Positions 1 through 7,700 of a stretch of DNA of 64,000 nucleotides are shown piece after piece. Positions within the stretch are counted from its first letter, which is position 1. Each line of letters opens with the position of its first letter. The notes under the pieces are model-generated. The model was given only the letters and a program-made list of their open reading frames with translations, was not told the origin of the DNA and searched no databases. The translations under genes and the position numbers were made by a program. This DNA is from Nocardiopsis trehalosi NBRC 14201 (lineage in GTDB: Bacteria; Actinomycetota; Actinomycetes; Streptosporangiales; Streptosporangiaceae), in the NCBI RefSeq assembly GCF_001552555.1, contig NZ_BCRK01000002.1, positions 27,505 to 91,504 of the forward strand, written 5' to 3'.

Positions 1-404
1 CCGCCGAGGCCCACCACATGGGGCGTCAGCGTCCGGACGAACGGGATGAACCGGCCCACCAGCATCGCCCACGCGCCGTAGCGGGCCGCCAGCGCCTCGG
101 CGCGCCGCCAGTGCCGGACCGCCGCCGGGCGGGCCGCCGCGCCGCGCCGCAGGCGCGGGCCCAGCGCCCGCGCGGTGTGGAACCCGATGGCGTCTCCCGC
201 GGCGGCGGCCGCGGCGGCGGTCAGCAGCACACCGGGCAGCCACAGCGTGCCGGCGGCGGCCAGGTACCCGGCCGTCAGCAGCAGGGCGAGGCTCGGGACC
301 ACCACCCCCGGCAGCACCGCGGTCTCGGCCGCGACCAGCAGCGCGAGAACGGGGTACACGGCGGCCGGCGGGAGCCCCGCCAGGACCTCCGCGGGCGATG
401 TCAC
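1..404 (-). CDS. DedA/SNARE-associated-family membrane protein (partial, C-terminus outside window)
   Basis: Reading the minus strand from a GTG at 404 gives a hydrophobic protein. An N-terminal helix (VYPVLALLVAAETAVLPG) is followed by VVPSLALLLTAGYLAAAG and an alanine-rich third helix leading into GDAIGFHTAR. The stretch RYGAWAMLVGRFIPFVRTLT is the signature of the DedA/VTT family (GRFIPxxRT). The frame is open to the window edge, so the C-terminus is missing. DedA proteins are polytopic inner-membrane proteins linked to lipid (undecaprenyl phosphate or phosphatidylethanolamine) flipping and membrane homeostasis. It is transcribed away from the lanthipeptide cluster, and no functional link to that cluster is visible. 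Confidence 0.8.
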   Translation of the reverse strand, partial: MTSPAEVLAGLPPAAVYPVLALLVAAETAVLPGVVVPSLALLLTAGYLAAAGTLWLPGVLLTAAAAAAAGDAIGFHTARALGPRLRRGAAARPAAVRHWRRAEALAARYGAWAMLVGRFIPFVRTLTPHVVGLG

Positions 405-743
405 CTGCGGCCTCCCCCCGGCGGCCGCGCCCCGCGCGCGGCCGTGTCCGTCCGCCGCCGATCCTAGCCCCGGCCGCCCCGCCGCCTCCGCCGCCGCACC
501 GCGCGGGCGGTGCGCCCGCGCGCGGCCGCGGAAGGGAGGTTTCCGCCATTCCCGGGTGAATGCGCAACAGGCCGCCGGGAAATTGCTCCGTGATGACGCA
601 GCGGAAAACTCGCGGACGCTTTCGGCGGTTAGGATTCGCCTGCGGCCACGGGCCGCCGGGCGTCGTTCGCCCCGCGTTCCGGATGTCGCCGCGTCAATTC
701 CACGGAGTCCCCGCCGTTCCGGCGGGGGAAAGGAGTGGAGACC
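405..743. other. Intergenic region between divergent dedA and SARP gene
   Basis: About 340 bases without a credible gene; overlapping open frames here are Pro/Arg/Ala-rich noise. It must hold divergent promoters. A TAGGAT hexamer at 630-635 could be a -10 box for the SARP gene, but no convincing -35 precedes it. A good ribosome binding site (GGAAAGGAG, 727-735) lies just before the SARP start. Confidence 0.4.
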
Positions 744-1568
744 ATGCCTCACCGGGTGGAATTCCGTGTTCTCGGCCCATTGGAGGTGACCGCCGACGCC
801 CGGCCGGTGCGGGTCCCCGCGGGGAAGCAGCGCGTGCTGCTGGCCGCGCTGCTCCTCGCACCCAACACCGTGGTGGCGATGGACGACCTGGTCGGCCTGC
901 TGTGGGACGACGGGCAGCCGGACAACCCGCGGGCGGCCCTCTACACCTGCCTCACCCGCCTGCGCACCGCGCTCGGCCGCCACGAGAAGGGGACGGCCGC
1001 CCGGTTGCGCACCACGGCGGCCGGCTACCTGTTCGAGGCCGACCCCGACACCCTCGACCTGCTGCGTTTCCGCGCGCTCGTCGCCACAGCGGGGGTGGCG
1101 GCGCGGCGCGGCGACACCGCCGCCGAGTCCGCCGCGCTCACGCAGGCGCTGTCGCTGTGGCGCGGACCCATGCTCCGCGACGTGCGCTCGGCCACCCTGC
1201 ACCGCGACGTCGTCCCGCGCATCGACGAGGAGTGCCTGCGGGTGCGCGAGCGCTGCCACGAGATCGGCCTGGCCCGCGGCCGCCACGACGAGCTGGTCGG
1301 CGAGCTGCGGTCCCTGGTGCGCCGGTACCCGTTCCACGAGCGGTTCTGGCACCAGCTCATCGTCTGCCTGTACCGCTGCGGGCGGCGCGTGGAGGCGCTG
1401 GAGGCGTTCGGCGAGATCCGCGGCCGGCTCCGCGAGGAGATGGGCATGGACCCGGGCGAGCAGCTCCGCGAACTGCACGTGGCCATCCTGCGCGGTGACC
1501 CGGGACTCCAGACATGCGGCGTCGGAGGCGTTAATTCCGGACGTCACGGACATTCGGCTGCTTCGTAG
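744..1568 (+). CDS. SARP-family transcriptional activator (CinR1/KyaR1-like) of the lanthipeptide cluster
   Basis: 274-residue protein with an N-terminal winged-helix DNA-binding domain (FRVLGPLEVTADARPVRVPA, then KQRVLLAALLLAPNTVV) followed by a bacterial transcriptional activation domain with TPR-like helices to the C-terminus (HERFWHQLIVCLYRCGRRVEAL, DPGEQLRELH). This is the standard small SARP architecture without an ATPase or sensor extension. ATG at 744 is preferred over an in-frame GTG at 735 because GGAAAGGAG ends eight bases before it. In cinnamycin and kyamicin clusters a SARP (CinR1/KyaR1) activates the biosynthetic genes; position and orientation here suggest the same. No two-component system accompanies it. 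Confidence 0.88.
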   Translation: MPHRVEFRVLGPLEVTADARPVRVPAGKQRVLLAALLLAPNTVVAMDDLVGLLWDDGQPDNPRAALYTCLTRLRTALGRHEKGTAARLRTTAAGYLFEADPDTLDLLRFRALVATAGVAARRGDTAAESAALTQALSLWRGPMLRDVRSATLHRDVVPRIDEECLRVRERCHEIGLARGRHDELVGELRSLVRRYPFHERFWHQLIVCLYRCGRRVEALEAFGEIRGRLREEMGMDPGEQLRELHVAILRGDPGLQTCGVGGVNSGRHGHSAAS

Positions 1569-1756
1569 AGATAACCGCGATGTCTGGAATTCCGGCTTAT
1601 ACGCGAACGGAGGGGCCCGCGTTTTCCTGCAAGTCGCAAGAAAGGCGAGTGAAAGGATCGGCCGCTTATATTTGCCTTGCACGCACCGAGGCAATGGGTA
1701 AACGCGGGGCCGGCCCGACACCGGGTGCCCCCGTGATTACAGGAGGAAGGCCGCCG
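1569..1756 (+). promoter_or_regulatory. Promoter region of the lanthipeptide biosynthetic operon
   Basis: A TATATT hexamer at 1667-1672 is a near-perfect -10 box, but the expected -35 position (about 1644-1649, GGCGAG) is poor. This is typical of promoters that need a SARP bound over the -35 region. The octamer AATTCCGG occurs at 1533-1540 (inside the end of the SARP gene) and at 1588-1595, 55 bases apart, so it could be part of an operator. AGGAGGAAGG just before 1757 is the ribosome binding site of the first biosynthetic gene. Assignment as SARP target is inference. Confidence 0.45.
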
Positions 1757-2113
1757 ATGGACGTCAAGCCCCCCACTATCTACGAGGGCGTCCACACGAT
1801 CCGCCAGGTGCAGAACCTGATGGTCCTGTGCTCCCTGCTCCCTCCCGACGGAAAGCTCGCCGAGGCCCTGCGCCTCGCCCTCGACCTCCACGAGGAACCC
1901 CTGCTCGCACGGACCGAGCCCATGACGGACCTCCACCCCCACGCCGTCAAGACGTGGCTCGAAACCTTCTGGGACCGGGACGCCCTGTCCCCCGAGGCGA
2001 AGGAGTTGGTCGACTGGCAGAGCCATAGCCGGAACATGAGCGCCGCCATCCACGAGCTCACCAACGTGCAGCAGCAGATCGGCGTCAACCTGACCGCCGA
2101 GCAGACCGCGTGA
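1757..2113 (+). CDS. durN: Lysinoalanine-bridge-forming protein (DurN/Cinorf7-like)
   Basis: 118-residue soluble protein starting at ATG 1757 behind AGGAGGAAGG. It is called from size and synteny: in the duramycin and cinnamycin clusters a protein of about 119 residues (DurN/Cinorf7) sits immediately before the precursor gene and catalyses addition of the C-terminal Lys19 amine to dehydroalanine-6, making lysinoalanine. The protein is helical, with charged segments (KLAEALRLALDLHEEPLL, HPHAVKTWLETFWDRDALSP) and no transmembrane helix, signal peptide or known cofactor motif. It is followed after 35 bases by the precursor gene. The precursor core keeps both Ser6 and Lys19, which this enzyme would join. 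An in-frame upstream extension to 1580 lacks a ribosome binding site and is not used. Confidence 0.8.
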   Translation: MDVKPPTIYEGVHTIRQVQNLMVLCSLLPPDGKLAEALRLALDLHEEPLLARTEPMTDLHPHAVKTWLETFWDRDALSPEAKELVDWQSHSRNMSAAIHELTNVQQQIGVNLTAEQTA

Positions 2114-2148
2114 CCCACATCATCGCAGCACCACACAGGAGGAATGCC

Positions 2149-2388
2149 ATGTCCACCACCATGACCCTGCAGCAGGCCGTCGTCGACGCCGACTTCCGCA
2201 GCGCCGTCCTCGCCGACCCCGCCGCGTTCGGGCTCTCCGCCGCCACGCTGCCGCCGGCGGTCGAGCAGCAGGACGCGGACGCCTTCGAGGCCATCACCGA
2301 GGGCATCGTGGCCAGCGAGGTCTACGCCTGCGAGTCCACCTGCAGCTTCGGCCCGTTCACCTTCGTCTGCGACGGCACCAGCAAGTAG
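2149..2388 (+). CDS. cinA: Cinnamycin/duramycin-type lanthipeptide precursor with a new core sequence
   Basis: 79-residue precursor starting at ATG 2149 behind AGGAGGAATGCC. A 60-residue acidic leader (MSTTMTLQQAVVDADFRSAV...) ends in VYA, matching the A/V-x-A cleavage motif of cinnamycin leaders. It is followed by a 19-residue core, CESTCSFGPFTFVCDGTSK. Cinnamycin is CRQSCSFGPFTFVCDGNTK, so residues 5-16 are identical. All cross-linking positions are kept: Cys1, hydroxyamino acid 4, Cys5, Ser6, Thr11, Cys14, Asp15, hydroxyamino acid 18 and Lys19. Differences are Glu2, Ser3, Thr4 (for Ser), Thr17 (for Asn) and Ser18 (for Thr). The mature product should be a tetracyclic phosphatidylethanolamine-binding peptide; the modifications are predicted, not shown. 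Confidence 0.96.
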   Translation: MSTTMTLQQAVVDADFRSAVLADPAAFGLSAATLPPAVEQQDADAFEAITEGIVASEVYACESTCSFGPFTFVCDGTSK

Positions 2389-2427
2389 TCGCGGTACGCG
2401 CGGCGGCACCGCCCGCCGCGCCGCACC

Positions 2428-2454
2428 GGCGGCGGCCCCATCCGGGCCGCCGCC
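2428..2454 (+). terminator. Stem-loop between precursor and LanM genes (attenuator)
   Basis: Perfect 11-bp inverted repeat GGCGGCGGCCC / GGGCCGCCGCC with a 5-base loop, in the 107-base gap between the precursor gene and lanM, without a U-tract. In lanthipeptide operons such a hairpin commonly causes partial termination or 3'-end protection, so that precursor mRNA exceeds that of the enzymes. That role here is inference. Confidence 0.55.
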
Positions 2455-2495
2455 CCCGCCCCTCTGCCACCCCTACCGGAGGAGCCCTCCCGCCC

Positions 2496-5400
2496 ATGGG
2501 CAACCCCTACCCCGTCGACATCGCGGCCGGCGCCAGCAACCTCGCCGAGCGCACGCGCGTGGCCGACACCCTCGGCCCGCCACCGGCGGACGCCCCGGCG
2601 CTCGACCCCGTCGACGCCTGGAAGGTCGACCACCTCGCGGGCCGGCTCGCCCTGAAGTTCGCCCGCGCGTCGGTCAACGGCTCCGTCCCCGACCGGCACA
2701 CCAAGGCCGATCTCACCCGGCTCCTCACCGACTACCGCCGGCACGAACTCGCCCTCGGCGCCGCCCCCGACCCCGGATCGCCCGCCGCGCGGCTGCTCAC
2801 CGACCTCCACCGCGACTGGCTCCCCACCTACCGCTCCGCGCTCGACCGCTTCGGCGCCGGCCCCGCCGAACCCGACGCCGACTGGCGGCACCGCGACACC
2901 TACTACGGCCGGCTCGCCAAGGCGTGCGAACCCTTCCTGCTCGAACTCGGCCGGCTGCTGCGCGAACCCCCCGCCCCCCACCCCGGCCTCATCGGCCCCG
3001 GCATCGTCCGCGATTTCCAGCACCACCTCCTCGACCGGTTCGAACTCGCGCTCGCCTGGGCGGTCGAGGCCGACGCCAAGGTCCACTGCACCCTCGCCGG
3101 CATCGACCCCGCGCGCGCCTCCCGCGACGACTACCTCCACTACCTCGACACCACCTTCGGCGACACCGCCGCCTACCACGCCTTCTACCGCCGCTTCCCC
3201 GTCCTCGGCCGCTGGCTCGCGCACGTCACCCGGCTCCTCGCCGACTACGGCCGCGACCTCACCACCCACCTCGCCGCCGACGCCGACGACCTCGCCGACG
3301 CGTTCTTCGACCGCCCCATCACCCGGTTCCGCACCGCGCGCATGGGCCGCTCCGACCACCACGCCGGCGCCCGCAGCGTCGTCTTCGTCGACGTCGACCT
3401 CGCCGGCGGCGGCACCGGCACCGTCGTGTACAAGCCCCGGTGCATCGCCGCCGAATCCGCCATGCAGGACCTGCTGCGGGTGCTCGCCGACGACGGCGTC
3501 GTCGACTTCGCCGCCCGCGGCCTGCTGCCCCGCGACGGCTACGGGTACGAGGCCCTCATCCCCACCGGGCGCAACCGCGTCCGCACCCCCGACCAGGCCG
3601 CCCGGGTCTACCGCCAGCTCGGCGGCTTCCTCGGCGTCTTCTACGTCCTCGGCGGCGGCGACCTCCACTTCGAGAACGTCATGATCGCCGACGGCGACGC
3701 CCACATCTGCGACTGCGAGACCGTGCTCGGCGTCCGCCCCAAGGGACAGGGCGGCCGCGCCGACACCCTCATGGACTCCGTGTTCGGCACCGGCCTGCTC
3801 GAATGGCCCGACCCCCGGGTCCGCGACGGCGGCGACTCCGCGGCCATGCGCATCAGCGGCTACGCCGGCGGCACCAGCTACGAGATCCCCATGCCGGTCC
3901 CCAGCCTCAGCGCCGACCGCCTCAGCTTCCGCAGCTCCGTCGCCCACCGCACCGGCGTCACGGTCCGCCCCGACGCCGCCAACCGGGTCTTCCTCGGCGA
4001 CACCCTGGTCCAGCCGGCCGACCACGCCGACGCGATCGCCGACGGCTTCTCCCGCGTCTACGCGTGGTTCCGCCGCCCCGGCGCGGACCGCCGCGTCGCC
4101 GCCCTGTTCGCCGACGCCTCCATCCGGTTTATCAACCGCGGCACCCAGGTCTACGCCCAGTCGCTGATGTCGGCCCGCCACCCCAAGGCCCTCGCCGACC
4201 CCCTTGAGGTCGATCTGCTCACCAGCGTGGTCCGCGCCTCCCCGCGCGCCTGGGACGACACCGGCGTCCTCGCCGAACGCGAACTCGACTCCCTGTGGCG
4301 CATGGACGTCCCCCTGTTCACCGTCCGCGCCGGAAGCCGCGACCTCGTCCACGACCACCGCACGGCCGTCCCCGGCCACCTCGAACTCTCCCCGCTGGAG
4401 CACGTGGCCGACCGCATCGCCCACCTCTCCGACGCCAACCACACCCGGCAGCACCACTACATCTCCGCCAGCCTCTCCACCGGCGAGATCACCAGCCCCG
4501 CGTTCGTGGCCGCCTGCCTCGACAAGGCCGCCCAGATCGGCCAGCGCCTCTGCGACACCCAGCGCGAGGCCGGGGCGTCCGCGCCGTGGACCTCCTACGA
4601 CCTCACCGAGGGGCGTGCGGCCACCGCCGACGTCGAGGGCGACCTCTACCTCGGCTCCGCCGGCATCGCGTTCTTCCTCGCCTACCTCGACTCCCTCGTG
4701 CCGCGCCCCGAGTTCCGCGCCGCCGCCGAACGCGCCGCAGCGCACGCCATCGCCGCCTGCGACACCAGCCGCATCGGCGCCTTCCAGGGCATCGGCGGGC
4801 TCATCTACCTCCTCACCCACCTGCACGCCCTCTGGGGCGACTCCGCGCTGCTCGACCGCGCCGTCCGGCTCAGCCGCGGCCTACCCGACCGCATCGACAC
4901 CGACACCCGGCTCGACGTCCTCGGCGGGTCCGCCGGGCTCGTCCCGGTCCTCCTCGGCCTGGCGGGGGCCACCGACGGCCACGGCCTCGACTCCGCCCGA
5001 AGGTGCGCCGACCGCCTGCTCGCCACCGCCCGGCCCGACGGCGACGCGCTCGTCTGGCCGCCCTCCCCGCCGGGCGCCAACGACGTGCCGCTCACCGGGT
5101 TCACCCACGGCACCGCCGGCTTCGGCTGGGCGCTCATCACGCTCGGCGCGTTCCTCGACCTCCCCGAGCACATCGACGCCGGCCGCCGCGCGTTCGCCTA
5201 CGAGGCCCGCCACTTCGACCACGTCGACCAGGACTGGTACGACCTCCGGACCTCCTCCGGCGGGGTCGCCAGCAACGGCCGCCACTACGCCAACGCCTGG
5301 TGCAACGGCGCCGCGGGCATCGGGCTCAGCCGCATCACCGCCTGGGACGCCCTCGGCCGCGACGACGACACCCTCCTGCGCGAGGCCCGCCAGGCCCTCG

Positions 5401-5711
5401 CCGCCACCACCCGCAACTTCCCCAAGCTGCGCAACGACACCCTCTGCCACGGCCGCTCCGGCAACGCCGAACTCCTCCTCCGGTTCAGCGAACTCCGCGA
5501 CGAGCCCGCCTTCCGCATGGAGGCCAACGTCCAGGCGCAGAACCAGTGGCGCGACCTCGTCGTCGGCGAGGGCGGCGCCACCGGCTTCTTCCCCGGGCTC
5601 ATGCTCGGCTTCACCGGCGCCGGCCTGCACATGCTCCGCCTGGCCGCACCCGACCGCGTCCCCTCCGTCCTGCTCCTCGACCCGCCGGCCTCCGCCACCA
5701 CGAAGGGCTGA
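2496..5711 (+). CDS. cinM: Class II lanthionine synthetase LanM (CinM/DurM-like)
   Basis: 1071-residue bifunctional enzyme, normal LanM length. The N-terminal two-thirds is the DUF4135 dehydratase with lipid-kinase-like core: TVVYKPRC near residue 313, GGGDLHFENVMI (Asp389, His391, Asn394) and DCETVLGV (Asp406). It phosphorylates and eliminates Ser4/Ser6/Thr11/Ser18-type residues of the precursor. The C-terminal LanC-like cyclase carries the zinc ligands Cys936 (WCNGAAG), Cys984 and His985 (CHGRSGN), plus the HGTAGFGWA motif, and forms the thioether rings. ATG 2496 follows GGAGGAGCC. Four bases separate it from the hydroxylase gene, so they are co-translated. Nothing in the sequence suggests inactivation. 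Confidence 0.95.
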   Translation: MGNPYPVDIAAGASNLAERTRVADTLGPPPADAPALDPVDAWKVDHLAGRLALKFARASVNGSVPDRHTKADLTRLLTDYRRHELALGAAPDPGSPAARLLTDLHRDWLPTYRSALDRFGAGPAEPDADWRHRDTYYGRLAKACEPFLLELGRLLREPPAPHPGLIGPGIVRDFQHHLLDRFELALAWAVEADAKVHCTLAGIDPARASRDDYLHYLDTTFGDTAAYHAFYRRFPVLGRWLAHVTRLLADYGRDLTTHLAADADDLADAFFDRPITRFRTARMGRSDHHAGARSVVFVDVDLAGGGTGTVVYKPRCIAAESAMQDLLRVLADDGVVDFAARGLLPRDGYGYEALIPTGRNRVRTPDQAARVYRQLGGFLGVFYVLGGGDLHFENVMIADGDAHICDCETVLGVRPKGQGGRADTLMDSVFGTGLLEWPDPRVRDGGDSAAMRISGYAGGTSYEIPMPVPSLSADRLSFRSSVAHRTGVTVRPDAANRVFLGDTLVQPADHADAIADGFSRVYAWFRRPGADRRVAALFADASIRFINRGTQVYAQSLMSARHPKALADPLEVDLLTSVVRASPRAWDDTGVLAERELDSLWRMDVPLFTVRAGSRDLVHDHRTAVPGHLELSPLEHVADRIAHLSDANHTRQHHYISASLSTGEITSPAFVAACLDKAAQIGQRLCDTQREAGASAPWTSYDLTEGRAATADVEGDLYLGSAGIAFFLAYLDSLVPRPEFRAAAERAAAHAIAACDTSRIGAFQGIGGLIYLLTHLHALWGDSALLDRAVRLSRGLPDRIDTDTRLDVLGGSAGLVPVLLGLAGATDGHGLDSARRCADRLLATARPDGDALVWPPSPPGANDVPLTGFTHGTAGFGWALITLGAFLDLPEHIDAGRRAFAYEARHFDHVDQDWYDLRTSSGGVASNGRHYANAWCNGAAGIGLSRITAWDALGRDDDTLLREARQALAATTRNFPKLRNDTLCHGRSGNAELLLRFSELRDEPAFRMEANVQAQNQWRDLVVGEGGATGFFPGLMLGFTGAGLHMLRLAAPDRVPSVLLLDPPASATTKG

Positions 5712-5715
5712 CCCC

Positions 5716-6630
5716 ATGTCGATCGAATCCTGCACGGAGTTCCTGCACACCGTGCACGCCTCCCAGGACCTCATGCGCACCCTCCGCGCCATGACCGGCC
5801 CCAAGGAGATCATCGCGCTCGGCCGCCGGCACGGGTACCACTTCCAGGTGGCCGACCTCGCCACCGCGTCGCGCACCTTCCCCACGCCCGCGCCCACCGC
5901 CGCGCCCGCACCGCCGGCCCCCGCGGCGCCACCCGCCGACGACGGCTCCGGGTTCCTCCACCACGAGTACGACATCGCCGACATCCCCGGTTTCGACGCG
6001 GTGCTCCACCAGCTCCCGCGGCTCAAGGCCACCCCGTCCACCGTCGACCTCGCCGCCTTCGCCGAGCGCTACCGCGACGACGACGCCCGCTCCACCGACC
6101 TCGCCCCCACCAGCGACGACTTCCGCCGCTGGCAGGCCGAGGTCCGCCGCGCCGACCGCGCCGACCCCGGCAGCGGCACCCGCCGCGGCTTCCACCTGGT
6201 CAACCTGGACGAACACGTCGACCACCCCGGCTACGGCGACTACCTTGACGCCAAGAGCGCCACCGTCGCCGCGCTGGAGTCCGCCTTCGGCACCGAGGTC
6301 CGCTTCTCCGGCTCCATGTGGTATCCGCCGTCCAGCTACCGGCTGTGGCACACCAACGAGACCCAGCCCGGGTGGCGCATGTACCTCATCGACTTCGACG
6401 CCCCCTTCGACGACCCCGGCCACACCTCGTTCTTCCGGTACCAGAACCCCGCCACCGGTGAGCTCGTCACCCTGGGCGAACGCCCCCGCATCGCCCGCTT
6501 CTTCAAGATCGAGCAGGACCCCGACCGCCTGCTGTGGCACTGCATCGTCAACCGCACCGAGCGCCACCGGTGGAGCTTCGGGTTCGCCGTCCCCGACGAC
6601 TGGCGCGAACGCCTCGGCCTGCCCGCCTGA
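5716..6630 (+). CDS. cinX: CinX/DurX-like Fe(II)/2-oxoglutarate peptidyl-aspartate hydroxylase with Nif11-like N-terminus
   Basis: 304-residue protein. Residues 1-47 (CTEFLHTVHASQDLMRTLRA, then IIALGRRHGYHF) resemble a Nif11/leader-peptide domain, and a Pro/Ala linker (about 55-75) follows. The C-terminal half is an aspartyl/asparaginyl-hydroxylase-like cupin with the probable iron motif LWHTNE, a distal His in LLWHCIVNRTERH and RWSFGF for the 2-oxoglutarate carboxylate. In cinnamycin and duramycin this enzyme hydroxylates Asp15, which is essential for binding phosphatidylethanolamine; Asp15 is present in the precursor. It starts at ATG 5716 and lies between lanM and the transporter genes. 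The Nif11-like segment may help recognise the leader; that is inference. Confidence 0.9.
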   Translation: MSIESCTEFLHTVHASQDLMRTLRAMTGPKEIIALGRRHGYHFQVADLATASRTFPTPAPTAAPAPPAPAAPPADDGSGFLHHEYDIADIPGFDAVLHQLPRLKATPSTVDLAAFAERYRDDDARSTDLAPTSDDFRRWQAEVRRADRADPGSGTRRGFHLVNLDEHVDHPGYGDYLDAKSATVAALESAFGTEVRFSGSMWYPPSSYRLWHTNETQPGWRMYLIDFDAPFDDPGHTSFFRYQNPATGELVTLGERPRIARFFKIEQDPDRLLWHCIVNRTERHRWSFGFAVPDDWRERLGLPA

Positions 6631-6683
6631 CCCCGCCGGGGCGGCCGCCCGCGCCGCCCCGCCACCGAAGGGACACCCACCCC

Positions 6684-7700
6684 GTGCTCCGCACCCGTCG
6701 CAGCCCCGGCCGCGCGGTCGCGCCCCCGTCGGCGGACGGCCCGCCCGCCATCCACGCCGACGGCGTCCGCAAGACCTACCCCGGCGGGGTCGAGGCCGTC
6801 CGCGGGCTCGACCTCACCGTGGGCCAGGGCGAGATGTTCGGCTTCCTCGGCCCCAACGGCTGCGGCAAGACCACCACCATCGCCATGATGTGCACGCTGG
6901 CGCGGCCGACGGCGGGCCGCATCGCCATCGCCGGCCACGACACCCGCACCGCGCCCGGCCTGGTCCGTCGCCACATCGGCCTGGTGTTCCAGGAGTCCAC
7001 CCTCGACCACGACCTCACCGCCGACGAGAACCTCCGGTTCCACGCCGACCTCTACGCGCTGCCGCGCGCCGCGGTACCCGCCCGCGTCGACGCCGTCCTC
7101 GGCCTCGTCGGCCTCGGCGACCGCCGCCACCACTACGTGCGCACCTTCTCCGGCGGTATGCGCCGCCGGCTGGAGATCGCCCGCGGCCTCATGCACGGCC
7201 CCCGGGTGCTGTTCCTGGACGAACCCACCCTCGGGCTCGACCCCCAGGCCCGCGCCGACCTCTGGCGCCACCTCGGCGAGGTCCGCCGGGCCGAGTCCAC
7301 CACCCTGTTCGTCACCACGCACTACCTGGACGAAGCCGAGCAGTGCGACCGCATCGCCATCATCGACCACGGCCGGATCGTCGCGCGGGGCACCCCGGCC
7401 GAACTCAAGTCGGTGATCGGCACCGACCGGATCGACCTCCGCACCGGCGACGACCCCGCGGCCGCCCGCGGGCTGCGCGACCGGTTCGGGCTCACCTCCA
7501 CCGTCGGCGACCACGGCGTGACCGTCCGCGCCGCCGACGGCGCGCGGCTGGTGCCGCGGCTCTGCGCGGGGCTCGACGTCCCCGTCTTCTCCGTCACCGT
7601 CACCCGGCCCACCCTCGACGACGTCTTCCTCCACCACACCGGGCACCGCATCCGGCCCGCCGACCCCGCGTCCACCACCACCCCGGGAGGTCCCGCATGA
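6684..7700 (+). CDS. cinT: ABC transporter ATPase, CinT/DrrA-like
   Basis: 338-residue nucleotide-binding protein with Walker A GPNGCGKTT, Q-loop (FQES), signature FSGGMRRRLEIARGL, Walker B LFLDEPTLGLD and an H-loop in TTHYLDEAE, followed by a C-terminal DrrA-type extension. GTG 6684 is chosen because GAAGGGA lies about 11 bases upstream and the known fold begins soon after; the frame opens further upstream inside the hydroxylase gene without support. It overlaps the permease gene by ATGA, implying a complex. With the permease it should export the lanthipeptide or its leader-bearing form, as CinT/CinH and KyaT/KyaH are thought to do, and may add self-protection. Confidence 0.92.
   Translation: MLRTRRSPGRAVAPPSADGPPAIHADGVRKTYPGGVEAVRGLDLTVGQGEMFGFLGPNGCGKTTTIAMMCTLARPTAGRIAIAGHDTRTAPGLVRRHIGLVFQESTLDHDLTADENLRFHADLYALPRAAVPARVDAVLGLVGLGDRRHHYVRTFSGGMRRRLEIARGLMHGPRVLFLDEPTLGLDPQARADLWRHLGEVRRAESTTLFVTTHYLDEAEQCDRIAIIDHGRIVARGTPAELKSVIGTDRIDLRTGDDPAAARGLRDRFGLTSTVGDHGVTVRAADGARLVPRLCAGLDVPVFSVTVTRPTLDDVFLHHTGHRIRPADPASTTTPGGPA

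Noticed and set aside
18..467. Plus-strand 149-codon frame at the left edge
   Set aside because: Gln/Arg-rich composition; the opposite strand encodes a clear DedA protein.
2322..4826. 834-codon open frame opposite lanM
   Set aside because: It is a GC-bias shadow: Gly/Val/Glu-rich, no domain motifs, and fully antisense to the LanM gene with clear zinc and kinase motifs.
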